Part shown: in pieces, positions 8,026 through 15,690 of the stretch
Numbering within the stretch: the stretch's first letter is position 1
Layout of the letters: each line of letters starts with the position of its first letter
DNA from: M2408 sp046303515
Lineage (GTDB): Bacteria > Bacteroidota > Bacteroidia > Flavobacteriales_D > Crocinitomicaceae
Reading direction: 5' to 3'
DNA length: 16,526 bases
NCBI GenBank assembly: GCA_046303515.1
Contig: JBKCGI010000247.1
Coordinates: 1 to 16,526 of the forward strand
Notes under the pieces: generated by a model
The model's database searches: none
Told to the model about the DNA's origin: nothing
What the model saw: the letters and a program-made list of their open reading frames with translations, nothing else
Program-made: the position numbers and the translations under genes

Positions 8026-8056
8026 TTTGTATATATTACCTTGGTAATTAACTTTG
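8026..8056 (+). promoter_or_regulatory. Predicted promoter of the marR-OMP operon
   Basis: TTTG (8026-8029), exactly 19 nt, then TAACTTTG (8049-8056): a full match to the Bacteroidota primary-sigma consensus. The -7 box ends four bases before the marR ATG at 8061, so the predicted start falls at about 8060-8061 and the mRNA would have essentially no leader. Confidence 0.75.
8035..8048. promoter_or_regulatory. Candidate MarR operator inside the promoter spacer
   Basis: ATTACC-TT-GGTAAT is an inverted repeat with 6-bp arms and a 2-bp centre. It lies between the -33 and -7 boxes and touches the -7 box. MarR-family dimers usually bind palindromes of about this size overlapping their own promoter, so negative autoregulation is the simple reading. 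Binding itself is inferred. Confidence 0.6.
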
Positions 8057-8060
8057 CAGT

Positions 8061-8504
8061 ATGGAAATAGGGAAAGAAATACAATCTAAATTCAAAAATT
8101 CAATACATAAAGCTATTGTAAATGTGCGTTTTACATCAAATTGGATGGGTAATAAACAACATGCTTACATGTCCCAGTTTGATTTAACTATGCCTCAATT
8201 TAATATTTTGCGAATTTTACGCGGAGCTAAAGATTTTATTAGCGTAAATTCGGTGAAAGAGAGAATGGTTGAAAAATCACCAAATACTACTCGTTTGATG
8301 GATAAATTACTTGAAAAAGAATTAATTGAGCGAGTTAGATGTGAAGAAGATAGGAGAGTGGTGTATGTCAAAATTTCGGAAAAGGGATTAGAATTATTAG
8401 CTAAAATTGATGTGGAATTTGAAGAAACATATTTTTTTGCTGCTAAACTAAGTGAAGAAGAAGCAGAAACATTAAGTTTATTATTAGATAAATTACGCGA
8501 TTAA
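8061..8504 (+). CDS. MarR-family winged helix-turn-helix regulator
   Basis: DNA-binding dimeric regulator, most likely a repressor of its own two-gene operon. The 147-residue product is full length for the family. A dimerisation helix (about 5-35) is followed by the winged helix: LTMPQFNILRIL (42-53), NSVKERMVEKSPNTTRLMDKLLEKELIERV with the recognition helix at about 73-86, and a wing with the conserved DRR (97-99) and ISEKG. C-terminal helices (about 112-147) complete the dimer interface. The ATG at 8061 is preferred because the N-terminal helix fits this Bacteroidota MarR subgroup; the next ATG (residue 29) would remove it. There is no Shine-Dalgarno sequence. The stop is one base from the next gene's ATG. 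Ligand unknown; members of the family often sense phenolic compounds or oxidants. Confidence 0.92.
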   Translation: MEIGKEIQSKFKNSIHKAIVNVRFTSNWMGNKQHAYMSQFDLTMPQFNILRILRGAKDFISVNSVKERMVEKSPNTTRLMDKLLEKELIERVRCEEDRRVVYVKISEKGLELLAKIDVEFEETYFFAAKLSEEEAETLSLLLDKLRD

Positions 8505-8505
8505 G

Positions 8506-10965
8506 ATGCCACAGATTTCAAAAACGATACTTTTCCTAACAGGATTATTTATTTCTCAATTTACATTTTCACAAAGTCCAAATCAAAATTCTAAAATTGG
8601 AATTTTAATTGGTTCTGTGCTTGATTCCGTAAGTAAAAAACCATTAGAATACGTTTCTATAAAATTATATTCCGCAAAAGATTCTACAATTAAAGGTGGC
8701 GTTTTTACCGATGTTAAAGGTAAAATTAACTTGGATGAGATTACTTTAGGTAAATATTACATCAAAGTGGTATTTGCGACCTATAATACAATCGTTATTT
8801 CAGGTGTAAATTTTACTGCTGAAAAACCAAATCGAGACTTAGGTGAAATTTTACTGAGTCCAGAAAAATCTCAAAAACTAGATGAAATAAAAATTGTTGG
8901 AAAAACAGAAGCTATTTTAAATAATATTGATAAGAAAGTTTATAACGTAGCTGATGACAATACCGTGAAAGGTGGTTCTGCCACCGATATTTTAAAAAAC
9001 GTTCCTTCCATTGAAATAGATCAAGATGGGAAAATTTCTTTGAGGGGTGATGGAAATGTGACCATTTTAATAGATGGAAGACCGAGTTCTATTGCTGGAG
9101 GTAATGGTAAAAGTTTTTTAGAATCTTTGCCTGCAAATACTATTGAAAGAATTGAAGTAGTTACGAATCCTTCTGCGAAATATGATCCTGATGGAACTTC
9201 AGGGATAATCAATATCGTTCTAAAAAAGAACAAGTTAAAAGGGATAAATGGTAACGTTTCATTGAGTTTAGGTACCGGTAATTTATTAAATGGGACGGCA
9301 GGCTTGAGTTTACGTAATGCCAAAATGAATGTGTATGGGACCTATTCTTACAAATATTATGAGGGATATCGAAATTATGAAAGTCTTTTAGAAAGAACCT
9401 TAAATGATACATCAATCTTTATTTTAGATCAGAATAGAGAGGGTACGGATTTAATGATTAATCATGTTGCTCGAGTTGGTTCTGATTTTTATTTGAATGA
9501 TAGAAATACCTTTGGTTTATCAGTGACAGCTAATTTAGGAGACAGAGAGAGGACAGGTAATTTGAAAAATTTACAATTAGATGGAAATGATATTATTAAT
9601 CGAGAATGGGATAGAATTTCATCTGATCCAAATGAAAATCAGAGTATGGATTTTAATATGAATTATAAAATTGACTTCAAAAAAGAAAAGGGAAGTTTAT
9701 TGTTCGATGCCAACCATTCTCGTGGAACTGATGCTAATTCTGGATTTTATCATGAAGAATATATTTCTAGATTAGGATATCTAGATAATACCGCAGATTT
9801 ATTTCAGCAGTTGAATAATAAAGATGTTTTTAATGTTTCAACTTTTCAAGCTGATTTAGTTCGTATTTTACCTAAATCTATGAAATTTGAAGGTGGAGCT
9901 AAAGCAATTTTAAGAAATTCTCAAGTTTTGACTTACTCTGAAACGCAAGATACTGTTTCTAAGCAGTATGTGGAAGATACTGTTGCAAATTTTCAATATG
10001 AATATGTGGAACAAATTTACTCCTTGTATGGTAATTTCGCGCAACAATATAAGAAATTCAAATATCAGCTGGGCTTAAGGGCAGAGCAAGCACTTCAGGC
10101 TCCAAATTTATTATCTGATACACTTTCATTTGAAAATCGATACAGAAATATTTTCCCTTCAGCTTTTGTGAAATATGAATTGGCAAAGGAGCAAGAATTA
10201 AGTTTGAGCTACAGCCGTAGAATTAATCGTCCAACTGCAGAGAACTTAAATCCTTTTACTAGTTATGCAGATCCTTTCAATTTGAGAATGGGAAATCCAG
10301 CGTTGAAACCAGAATATATCAATTCCTTTGACCTAGGCTATTCTTTGAATCGTAAAAAGGTAAATTTAACAGTTAGTGTTTTTTACAGACAAACAAATAG
10401 TGTTATTTCACGTGTGAAAACATTTTACGACAACGGAGCTACAGCCGTAACATATGCAAATATTGATAACAGTGAAAGTTTTGGACCAGAAATTATTTTT
10501 ATTTACAGACCATTTACGTGGATGAAAAATGTGATTTCAGGGAATGGAAATAGTATCAAATATACTGATGACACTCAAGGGTTTGATTGGAATAATAGTG
10601 GGTTTTTCTGGAGTGTGAAATATGCTGGTACGTTTGATTATTGGAAAAAAACGGCTATTTTTCAAATTAATGCACAATATAATTCACCAAGAATTACACC
10701 TCAAGGTCAAGTGCAACCAAGAGCATCTATGGATATTTCCTCAGATAAAACGCTAAAAGGAGGGAAGTGGAATATTGGACTTCGTTTAACTGATGTATTT
10801 AATACACAAGAATTTAGAATGAAAGTTGAGCAACCTGGTACTTTTCAAGAGGCTAGGTTTAAACAAAACACAAGACGATTGTACTTGAATATCAGTTATA
10901 AATTTGGTAAATACGAAATCAAAAAAGCCAAAAATGATAATGGAGGCGGAGGGTTCGATATGTGA
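8506..10965 (+). CDS. TonB-receptor-like outer-membrane beta-barrel protein (CarboxypepD_reg-like + plug + barrel)
   Basis: Outer-membrane protein of the TonB-dependent-receptor superfamily, 819 residues; its substrate is unknown. A signal peptide ends near residue 22-23 (FTFSQ). A carboxypeptidase-regulatory-like beta-sandwich (about 31-118) starts with GILIGSVLDSVSKKPLEYVSI. The plug-like domain (about 140-240) carries GGSATDILKNVPSIEI, LIDGRPSS and ANTIERIEVVTNPSAKYDPDGTSGI, typical of these plugs. The remaining 570 or so residues form the barrel and resemble the 'outer membrane beta-barrel family' of Bacteroidota more than classical SusC. After the last strand (LYLNISYKFGKYE) comes a short tail ending GGGGFDM, so the chain does not finish on an aromatic barrel strand. 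It is translated one base after marR, so the regulator very likely controls it. No SusD partner follows, which argues against a glycan-utilisation locus. Confidence 0.88.
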   Translation: MPQISKTILFLTGLFISQFTFSQSPNQNSKIGILIGSVLDSVSKKPLEYVSIKLYSAKDSTIKGGVFTDVKGKINLDEITLGKYYIKVVFATYNTIVISGVNFTAEKPNRDLGEILLSPEKSQKLDEIKIVGKTEAILNNIDKKVYNVADDNTVKGGSATDILKNVPSIEIDQDGKISLRGDGNVTILIDGRPSSIAGGNGKSFLESLPANTIERIEVVTNPSAKYDPDGTSGIINIVLKKNKLKGINGNVSLSLGTGNLLNGTAGLSLRNAKMNVYGTYSYKYYEGYRNYESLLERTLNDTSIFILDQNREGTDLMINHVARVGSDFYLNDRNTFGLSVTANLGDRERTGNLKNLQLDGNDIINREWDRISSDPNENQSMDFNMNYKIDFKKEKGSLLFDANHSRGTDANSGFYHEEYISRLGYLDNTADLFQQLNNKDVFNVSTFQADLVRILPKSMKFEGGAKAILRNSQVLTYSETQDTVSKQYVEDTVANFQYEYVEQIYSLYGNFAQQYKKFKYQLGLRAEQALQAPNLLSDTLSFENRYRNIFPSAFVKYELAKEQELSLSYSRRINRPTAENLNPFTSYADPFNLRMGNPALKPEYINSFDLGYSLNRKKVNLTVSVFYRQTNSVISRVKTFYDNGATAVTYANIDNSESFGPEIIFIYRPFTWMKNVISGNGNSIKYTDDTQGFDWNNSGFFWSVKYAGTFDYWKKTAIFQINAQYNSPRITPQGQVQPRASMDISSDKTLKGGKWNIGLRLTDVFNTQEFRMKVEQPGTFQEARFKQNTRRLYLNISYKFGKYEIKKAKNDNGGGGFDM

Positions 10966-10989
10966 TTATTGTAAATAAGTAATCACATA
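10959..10989. repeat. Inverted repeat overlapping the stop codon of the outer-membrane protein gene
   Basis: TATGTGATTA (10959-10968) and TAATCACATA (10980-10989) are perfect 10-bp arms around an 11-nt loop; the left arm includes the TGA stop (10963-10965). The position between convergent genes suggests a weak shared terminator or mRNA 3'-end stabiliser, but neither strand has a proper U-tract and the arms have only two G:C pairs. Confidence 0.4.
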
Positions 10990-11010
10990 AAAACAAGGGA
11001 TTATTTTTTA

Positions 11011-11601
11011 CTAATTTTCACTAGGATCCAGAGGGAAATCTGAAATCAATTTATATTTTGGACCTAACTTATTCATAAAATATTTCCACATATCAACTTC
11101 TTGTGTCGTCAATATTTCTTGAAAATTATCAATATCACAAACAATCCATGCGTGATCTTTTATTTCTTGTTGCAATTGATTGGCTGACCAACCAGAGTAA
11201 CCTAGAAAAAAACGAACTTTATCTTCAGCAATTATTTCTGGCGTTATAATTTTATATAATTGTTCAAAATCACCACCCATATAAATTCCTTCTGAAATTT
11301 GAAGACTGTCATTCAATTCATCTCCCATAGAATGCATGAAATAGAGAGTTTCTTTTTCAACTGGACCACCTACGCTGATTTTTGTATTCATATCAGGGAA
11401 ATTGTCATTCAATTCCTTTAAATTTACTTCAAAATCATGATTCATGACAAAACCAAAACTTCCTTCTTTTGAATGTTCACACAAATAGACAACCGAGCGT
11501 TCAAAGTATTCGTCACCCATAAATGGATCAGAAAGTAAAATCCTTCCTTTTTTTGGGAGTAACTTGTTTGTAAAACTAATATCTGGAACCTTATTTGACA
11601 T
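11011..11601 (-). CDS. YqgE/AlgH family protein
   Basis: Small soluble protein of the conserved YqgE/AlgH (DUF179) family, whose biochemical function is not established; AlgH was named for an effect on alginate regulation in Pseudomonas. The 196-residue product is close to the usual length (about 185-200). Recognisable segments in order are KGRILLSDPFMGDEYFERSV (18-37), GSFGFVMNH, VGGPVEKETLYFMHS, the GIYMGGDF turn, FFLGYSGWSANQLQQEI and the C-terminal WKYFMNKLG. No signal peptide or membrane segment is seen. The gene is convergent with the outer-membrane protein gene and separated from the upstream TPR gene by a terminator, so it is probably transcribed alone. Confidence 0.92.
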   Translation of the reverse strand: MSNKVPDISFTNKLLPKKGRILLSDPFMGDEYFERSVVYLCEHSKEGSFGFVMNHDFEVNLKELNDNFPDMNTKISVGGPVEKETLYFMHSMGDELNDSLQISEGIYMGGDFEQLYKIITPEIIAEDKVRFFLGYSGWSANQLQQEIKDHAWIVCDIDNFQEILTTQEVDMWKYFMNKLGPKYKLISDFPLDPSEN

Positions 11602-11621
11602 GTATTTGTGGAAAATTTGGT

Positions 11622-11650
11622 TAAAATTAATTAAATTATTTTATATCAAA
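11622..11650 (-). promoter_or_regulatory. Possible promoter of the yqgE-like gene
   Basis: On the minus strand, TTTG (11647-11650), 17 nt, then TAATTTTA (11622-11629), one mismatch from TAnnTTTG. The predicted start near 11618 gives a leader of about 17 nt. The spacer is slightly short. The hairpin terminator just upstream makes a separate promoter necessary. Confidence 0.35.
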
Positions 11651-11663
11651 ATTTATTCCTAAT

Positions 11664-11700
11664 AAAAAAATCCCCATCCGTCAGCTGACGGATGAGGATT
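11664..11700 (-). terminator. Intrinsic terminator of the gyrA-TPR unit
   Basis: Two 16-nt arms (11669-11684 and 11685-11700) pair completely except for one G-U wobble. The centre is the perfect palindrome CCGTCAGCTGACGG. On the minus strand it is followed by a T-run (plus-strand A 11664-11670). It begins 20 bp after the TPR stop codon. It is far more G+C-rich than its surroundings. Confidence 0.9.
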
Positions 11701-11720
11701 CGATATAATTGTTTAATGAA

Positions 11721-12842
11721 TTACTTTAAAGCGTCTAAACGTTTTTTGTATTCCATTGCCTTATCTTTGTTACCAGTTTTGTAGTTGGTTTCAAATAAGA
11801 TTTGCAATACAACTTTATCGTTTGGATTTTTCTCGATGTATTTGTCTAATACTTCAATCGCTTTTGACATTTTTTCATTTGATTTTGCAATCAATTCAGC
11901 TTCTCTTTTGTCATTTGGCTCCAATTTGAAAGCTTCAGAACGGTATTCAGCAGCCCAGTTATACAAATGTGCACCTAATTGGTATTGGGCTTCTGTATAA
12001 TTTGGATCAATAGCTAAAGATTTTCTTAAATTTTCTTCCGCTTTTTCATTTTGTTTCAAATCCATGTAGATTGAACCAATAACATAAAATAAATCCTTGT
12101 TGTTAGGTTCGATTGCAATAGCTTTGTTTAAGTAAATTTCAGCATTCACATTATCTTGTTTATTTAAATAAACATTCGCCATTGTTGTTAAAGGCTCAAT
12201 ACTTTTTGGGAAAGCTTCTTCAAAACCTTTTACAAAAGTAACTGCTTTGTCGTAATCTTTTTTGTCCAAACAAGAATTAACGACATATTTCATACATAAA
12301 ATTGCATTTGATTTTGCTTCAGCATTTTCAACTCCAATCAATTGTTTGATTTCATATGCACCGGCAAACATTTGAGAAGCTATTTCATATGATGAATCTT
12401 TGTATAATTTCATTGCCATTTCAAAAGCCATTCCTGCTCTTTGATCTGTAAATTCTACAACATCACTTTTGTATTTCCCTTTTGGTCCATTATAAGCTTT
12501 CATCAAACTTTCTTTAGCTGTCAAATAATTTTGCTCAAGAACTTTTTCGTCAGGAACATTTTTTTGATCCATTGCAGCTATTTCTGTCATGCAATAATAT
12601 ATCAAACCTTTGTAGTAAAGCATTTTTTCATCTTCCTTCGTGTCAGGATGCTCTGCTGCTAAGTCGATGAATTTTTTTGCATTGTTTAAGGCATTTTGAT
12701 TCGCTTGCATGTCACCGCTGAACATATTGTATTTTTGATACTCTAATACAGCAGAAGTTACATTCGTTTTTTGATTAAAAGCCACGTTACTAAAAGCAAC
12801 AGAAACTGCTAAAACGATTACATGTTTAAAATTAACTTTCAT
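11721..12842 (-). CDS. Exported tetratricopeptide-repeat protein
   Basis: Periplasmic or envelope-associated TPR scaffold with no recognisable enzymatic domain; its partners are unknown. The 373-residue product has a signal peptide (basic MKVNFKH, hydrophobic run to about 22, probable cleavage near FNQ). The N-terminal half (about 27-190) is helical with degenerate repeats. Clear TPR units lie at about 215-248 (PLTTMANVYLNKQDNVNAEIYLNKAIAIEP), 250-282 and 284-340, each with the small-residue G/A pattern and a terminal Pro, and a last partial unit lies at about 343-371. The gene starts 50 bp after gyrA with no convincing promoter between, and the shared terminator follows it, so co-transcription with gyrA is likely. 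From memory, a TPR gene beside gyrA recurs in Flavobacteriia. Confidence 0.85.
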   Translation of the reverse strand: MKVNFKHVIVLAVSVAFSNVAFNQKTNVTSAVLEYQKYNMFSGDMQANQNALNNAKKFIDLAAEHPDTKEDEKMLYYKGLIYYCMTEIAAMDQKNVPDEKVLEQNYLTAKESLMKAYNGPKGKYKSDVVEFTDQRAGMAFEMAMKLYKDSSYEIASQMFAGAYEIKQLIGVENAEAKSNAILCMKYVVNSCLDKKDYDKAVTFVKGFEEAFPKSIEPLTTMANVYLNKQDNVNAEIYLNKAIAIEPNNKDLFYVIGSIYMDLKQNEKAEENLRKSLAIDPNYTEAQYQLGAHLYNWAAEYRSEAFKLEPNDKREAELIAKSNEKMSKAIEVLDKYIEKNPNDKVVLQILFETNYKTGNKDKAMEYKKRLDALK

Positions 12843-12892
12843 TTTTTTAATATTTATTAATACTCTTAAATAACTAGATGCAGAAATAGTTC

Positions 12893-15475
12893 TTATTCCA
12901 CATCTGGAGTTTCAGAATCTGTGTTTTCAATTTCCGTGCCACTTTCTTCATCTGTGTCGTTTGTTGAAACTATTATTGGATTTCCGTCTTCGTCAAAAAC
13001 TTCTTCGTCTTCATCTTCACTACGTGGAACACGAGCTACAGCAGCGATTTCAGCATTTCCTTTCAAGTTAATTAAACGAACACCTTGAGCAGCTCTTCCC
13101 ATCACGCGGATAACATCCATGTGCATACGAATCGTAATTCCACTTTTCGTGATAATCATCAAATCATCTTCATCAGTAACCAATTTGATTGCTAACAATG
13201 GACCAGTTTTATCTGTAATGTTGATTGTACGAACACCTTTACCACCACGATTAGTTACACGGTAAACTGCTTCACCATCTTCAGGATCGTTTAAGAAAGA
13301 ACGTTTTCCATAACCTTTTTCAGAAACGACAAGGATGGTTTCAGTGTTGTCTTTCACACAAATCATTCCAACAACCATGTCTTTATCACTTTGCAGTGTC
13401 ACAGCTTTCACACCAGAAGCGTTTCTTCCCATTGGACGAACTTTAGATTCATTGAAACGAATTGCTCTACCGGCTTTCGTTGCAATTACCATTTCGTTTG
13501 TTCCATCAGTTAAACGTGCTTCTAATAATTCGTCATTTTCACGAATTGTGATCGCGTTGATACCATTTGTGCGTGGACGAGAATAAGCCTCCAAAGAAGT
13601 TTTCTTGATGATACCTTCTTTAGTACACATAATAATAAAGTTGTTTTTCACGTATTCAGTGTCAGTCAAATCTTGTACTTTCACATACGCTTTTACTTTA
13701 TCATCTTGCTCAATATTCAACAAGTTTTGAATTGCTCTACCTTTCGCTAATTTATTTCCTTCTGGAATTTCGTAAACACGCATCCAGAAACATCTTCCTT
13801 TTTCAGTGAAGATTAATAAATAATTGTGATTTGTAGCGACAAATAAATGTTCTAAGAAATCTTTATCACGAGTAGTTGAGCCTTTGGAGCCCATTCCTCC
13901 TCTGTTTTGAACTTTGTATTCAGATAAACTTGTACGTTTGATATATCCGGCATGAGAAATTGTAATAACTACTTCTTCATCTGGTATTAAATCTTCCATA
14001 CGCATTTCACTAGCAGAATATTCAATTCGAGAACGACGCGCATCTCCGTATTTTTCTTTAACGTAGTTCAACTCATCTTTAATGATTTGCATTCTACGTT
14101 CTTCTCTCGCTAAAATATCTTTTAAGTCAGCAATTAAAGCCATTAAATCTGCATATTCTGCACGTAATTTATCTTGTTCAAGACCTGTTAATTGTCTCAA
14201 ACGCATTTCAACGATCGCTCTTGCTTGTAAATCACTTAAGGCAAAACGAGTGATTAAGTTTTCTCTTGCTTCGTCTGGACTTTTTGAGGCACGAATAATT
14301 TTGATTACTTCATCTATATTATCTGATGCAATAATCAAACCTTCTAAGATGTGCGCTCTGTCTTCAGCTTTACGTAAATCAAATTTAGTACGACGAATAA
14401 TTACTTCGTGTCTGAATTTGATAAAATTTGATATTAAGTCTTTTAAGTTTAATTGGTATGGTCTACCGTCTACTAAACAAATGTTATTGACTGAAAATGA
14501 AGTCTGTAAAGCTGTGAACTTAAACAGTTTGTTTAATACAACATTTGAGATAGCATCACGTTTTAATTCATAAACGATTCGCATACCATTTCTATCCGAC
14601 TCATCACGAATATCAGAAATTCCCTCTAATTTTTTATCGTTGATTAAATCTGCAGTCTTTTTAATTAAATCAGCTTTATTTACTTGATAAGGAATCTCTG
14701 TAACGATTATTTGTTCACGTCCGTTTGATTCTTCAATTTCAGCTTTTGCACGCATTACAATTCGACCACGTCCAGTTAGCAAAGCCTCGCGAACACCTTC
14801 GTATCCGTAAATTATACCTCCAGTTGGGAAATCTGGTGCTTTAATGTAATTTAAAAGTTCTTCAACTTCAATTTCTGGATTGTCAACGTAAGCAATACAA
14901 CCGTCAACAACTTCAGATAAATTGTGAGGAGCCATATTTGTTGCCATACCAACTGCGATACCTGAGGCACCGTTTACCAATAGGTTTGGTATTTTAGTTG
15001 GTAATACAGTTGGCTCTTCAAGAGAATCATCAAAGTTTGGTTGAAAATCAACTGTTTCTTTTTCTAAATCCTCAAGCATTTCTTCAGCAATTTTTTTCAA
15101 TCTTGCTTCCGTGTAACGCATTGCAGCAGGGCTATCGCCATCTACTGAGCCGAAGTTACCTTGACCATCAACTAAAGGGTAACGTAAAGACCAAGGTTGA
15201 GCCATACGTACCATTGTATCATAAACTGAGCTATCACCGTGTGGGTGGTACTTTCCTAATACCTCACCAACGATTCTCGCTGATTTCTTGTGAGGTCTAT
15301 TGGAATAAACTCCTAAATCTTGCATTCCGTACAAAACACGTCTGTGAACTGGTTTAAAACCATCTCTCACATCTGGTAATGCTCTTGAAACGATAACTGA
15401 CATTGAATAATCAATGTAAGCTGATTTCATTTCATCTTCAATGTTAATCTGAATTATTCTTTCTCCGTCTGCCAT
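12893..15475 (-). CDS. gyrA: DNA gyrase subunit A
   Basis: Breakage-reunion subunit of DNA gyrase, which introduces negative supercoils with GyrB and ATP. The 860-residue product has the winged-helix/tower core (about 10-490) with catalytic R120-Y121 in AAMRYTEARL. The quinolone-resistance region is HPHGDSSVYDTMVRMAQP, with S82 and D86 at the positions of E. coli S83 and D87, i.e. the susceptible-type residues. The C-terminal DNA-wrapping propeller (about 495-815) shows repeated blade motifs. The GyrA-box position reads QNRGGMGSKG (523-532) against QRRGGKG in E. coli. A strongly acidic tail (about 818-860) ends the protein. Presence of the wrapping domain with box supports gyrase over ParC. 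It has its own promoter and heads a unit with the TPR gene. Confidence 0.97.
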   Translation of the reverse strand: MADGERIIQINIEDEMKSAYIDYSMSVIVSRALPDVRDGFKPVHRRVLYGMQDLGVYSNRPHKKSARIVGEVLGKYHPHGDSSVYDTMVRMAQPWSLRYPLVDGQGNFGSVDGDSPAAMRYTEARLKKIAEEMLEDLEKETVDFQPNFDDSLEEPTVLPTKIPNLLVNGASGIAVGMATNMAPHNLSEVVDGCIAYVDNPEIEVEELLNYIKAPDFPTGGIIYGYEGVREALLTGRGRIVMRAKAEIEESNGREQIIVTEIPYQVNKADLIKKTADLINDKKLEGISDIRDESDRNGMRIVYELKRDAISNVVLNKLFKFTALQTSFSVNNICLVDGRPYQLNLKDLISNFIKFRHEVIIRRTKFDLRKAEDRAHILEGLIIASDNIDEVIKIIRASKSPDEARENLITRFALSDLQARAIVEMRLRQLTGLEQDKLRAEYADLMALIADLKDILAREERRMQIIKDELNYVKEKYGDARRSRIEYSASEMRMEDLIPDEEVVITISHAGYIKRTSLSEYKVQNRGGMGSKGSTTRDKDFLEHLFVATNHNYLLIFTEKGRCFWMRVYEIPEGNKLAKGRAIQNLLNIEQDDKVKAYVKVQDLTDTEYVKNNFIIMCTKEGIIKKTSLEAYSRPRTNGINAITIRENDELLEARLTDGTNEMVIATKAGRAIRFNESKVRPMGRNASGVKAVTLQSDKDMVVGMICVKDNTETILVVSEKGYGKRSFLNDPEDGEAVYRVTNRGGKGVRTINITDKTGPLLAIKLVTDEDDLMIITKSGITIRMHMDVIRVMGRAAQGVRLINLKGNAEIAAVARVPRSEDEDEEVFDEDGNPIIVSTNDTDEESGTEIENTDSETPDVE

Positions 15476-15526
15476 AATGTCATTCTAACTTTTTTGCATA
15501 ATCTTTGCTTAATTCAAGCAAGGGCT

Positions 15527-15557
15527 CGAAATTAGTCAATAAAAAGAGATTAACAAT
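15527..15557 (-). promoter_or_regulatory. Predicted promoter of gyrA
   Basis: On the minus strand, ATTG (15554-15557; TTG is the conserved core), 19 nt, then TAATTTCG (15527-15534), one mismatch from TAnnTTTG and the same TTCG ending as in the ppiD promoter. The predicted start near 15523 gives a leader of about 48 nt. Confidence 0.55.
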
Positions 15558-15636
15558 ATGTTAAAAAAAGCATTTTATAAACAAAATTCTGTGGAAAATT
15601 GTGTTTTTTGCTGAGTTATTAACAATTTAATTGAAT

Positions 15637-15644
15637 TATATTTG
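15637..15644 (+). promoter_or_regulatory. Predicted -7 box of clpC
   Basis: TATATTTG matches TAnnTTTG exactly and would start transcription near 15648, leaving a leader of about 43 nt. No TTTG or TTG lies at the usual distance; the nearest TTTG (15607-15610) gives a 26-nt spacer. An activator or alternative sigma factor could be involved, but this is a guess. Confidence 0.5.
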
Positions 15645-15690
15645 TGTCTGTGATAAAAAAACGTTTATTTAGCAACAAACTTAGAAGTTA

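Noticed and set aside
9021..9323. Open frame of 100 codons on the minus strand inside the outer-membrane protein gene
   Set aside because: Proline- and leucine-rich shadow of the plug domain coding sequence, with no independent start signal.
8506..10965. SusC-type polysaccharide utilisation receptor
   Set aside because: No SusD-like gene, glycoside hydrolase or sensor follows, and the barrel resembles the separate outer-membrane beta-barrel family.
14082..14573. Open frame of 163 codons on the plus strand inside gyrA
   Set aside because: It is antisense to an unambiguous gyrA, is rich in Ser/Leu/Lys as expected of reverse-strand translation, and shows no domain or promoter.
14998..15357. 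Open frame of 119 codons on the plus strand inside gyrA
   Set aside because: Antisense to the most conserved part of gyrA; its composition mirrors that gene's codon use and no family is recognisable.
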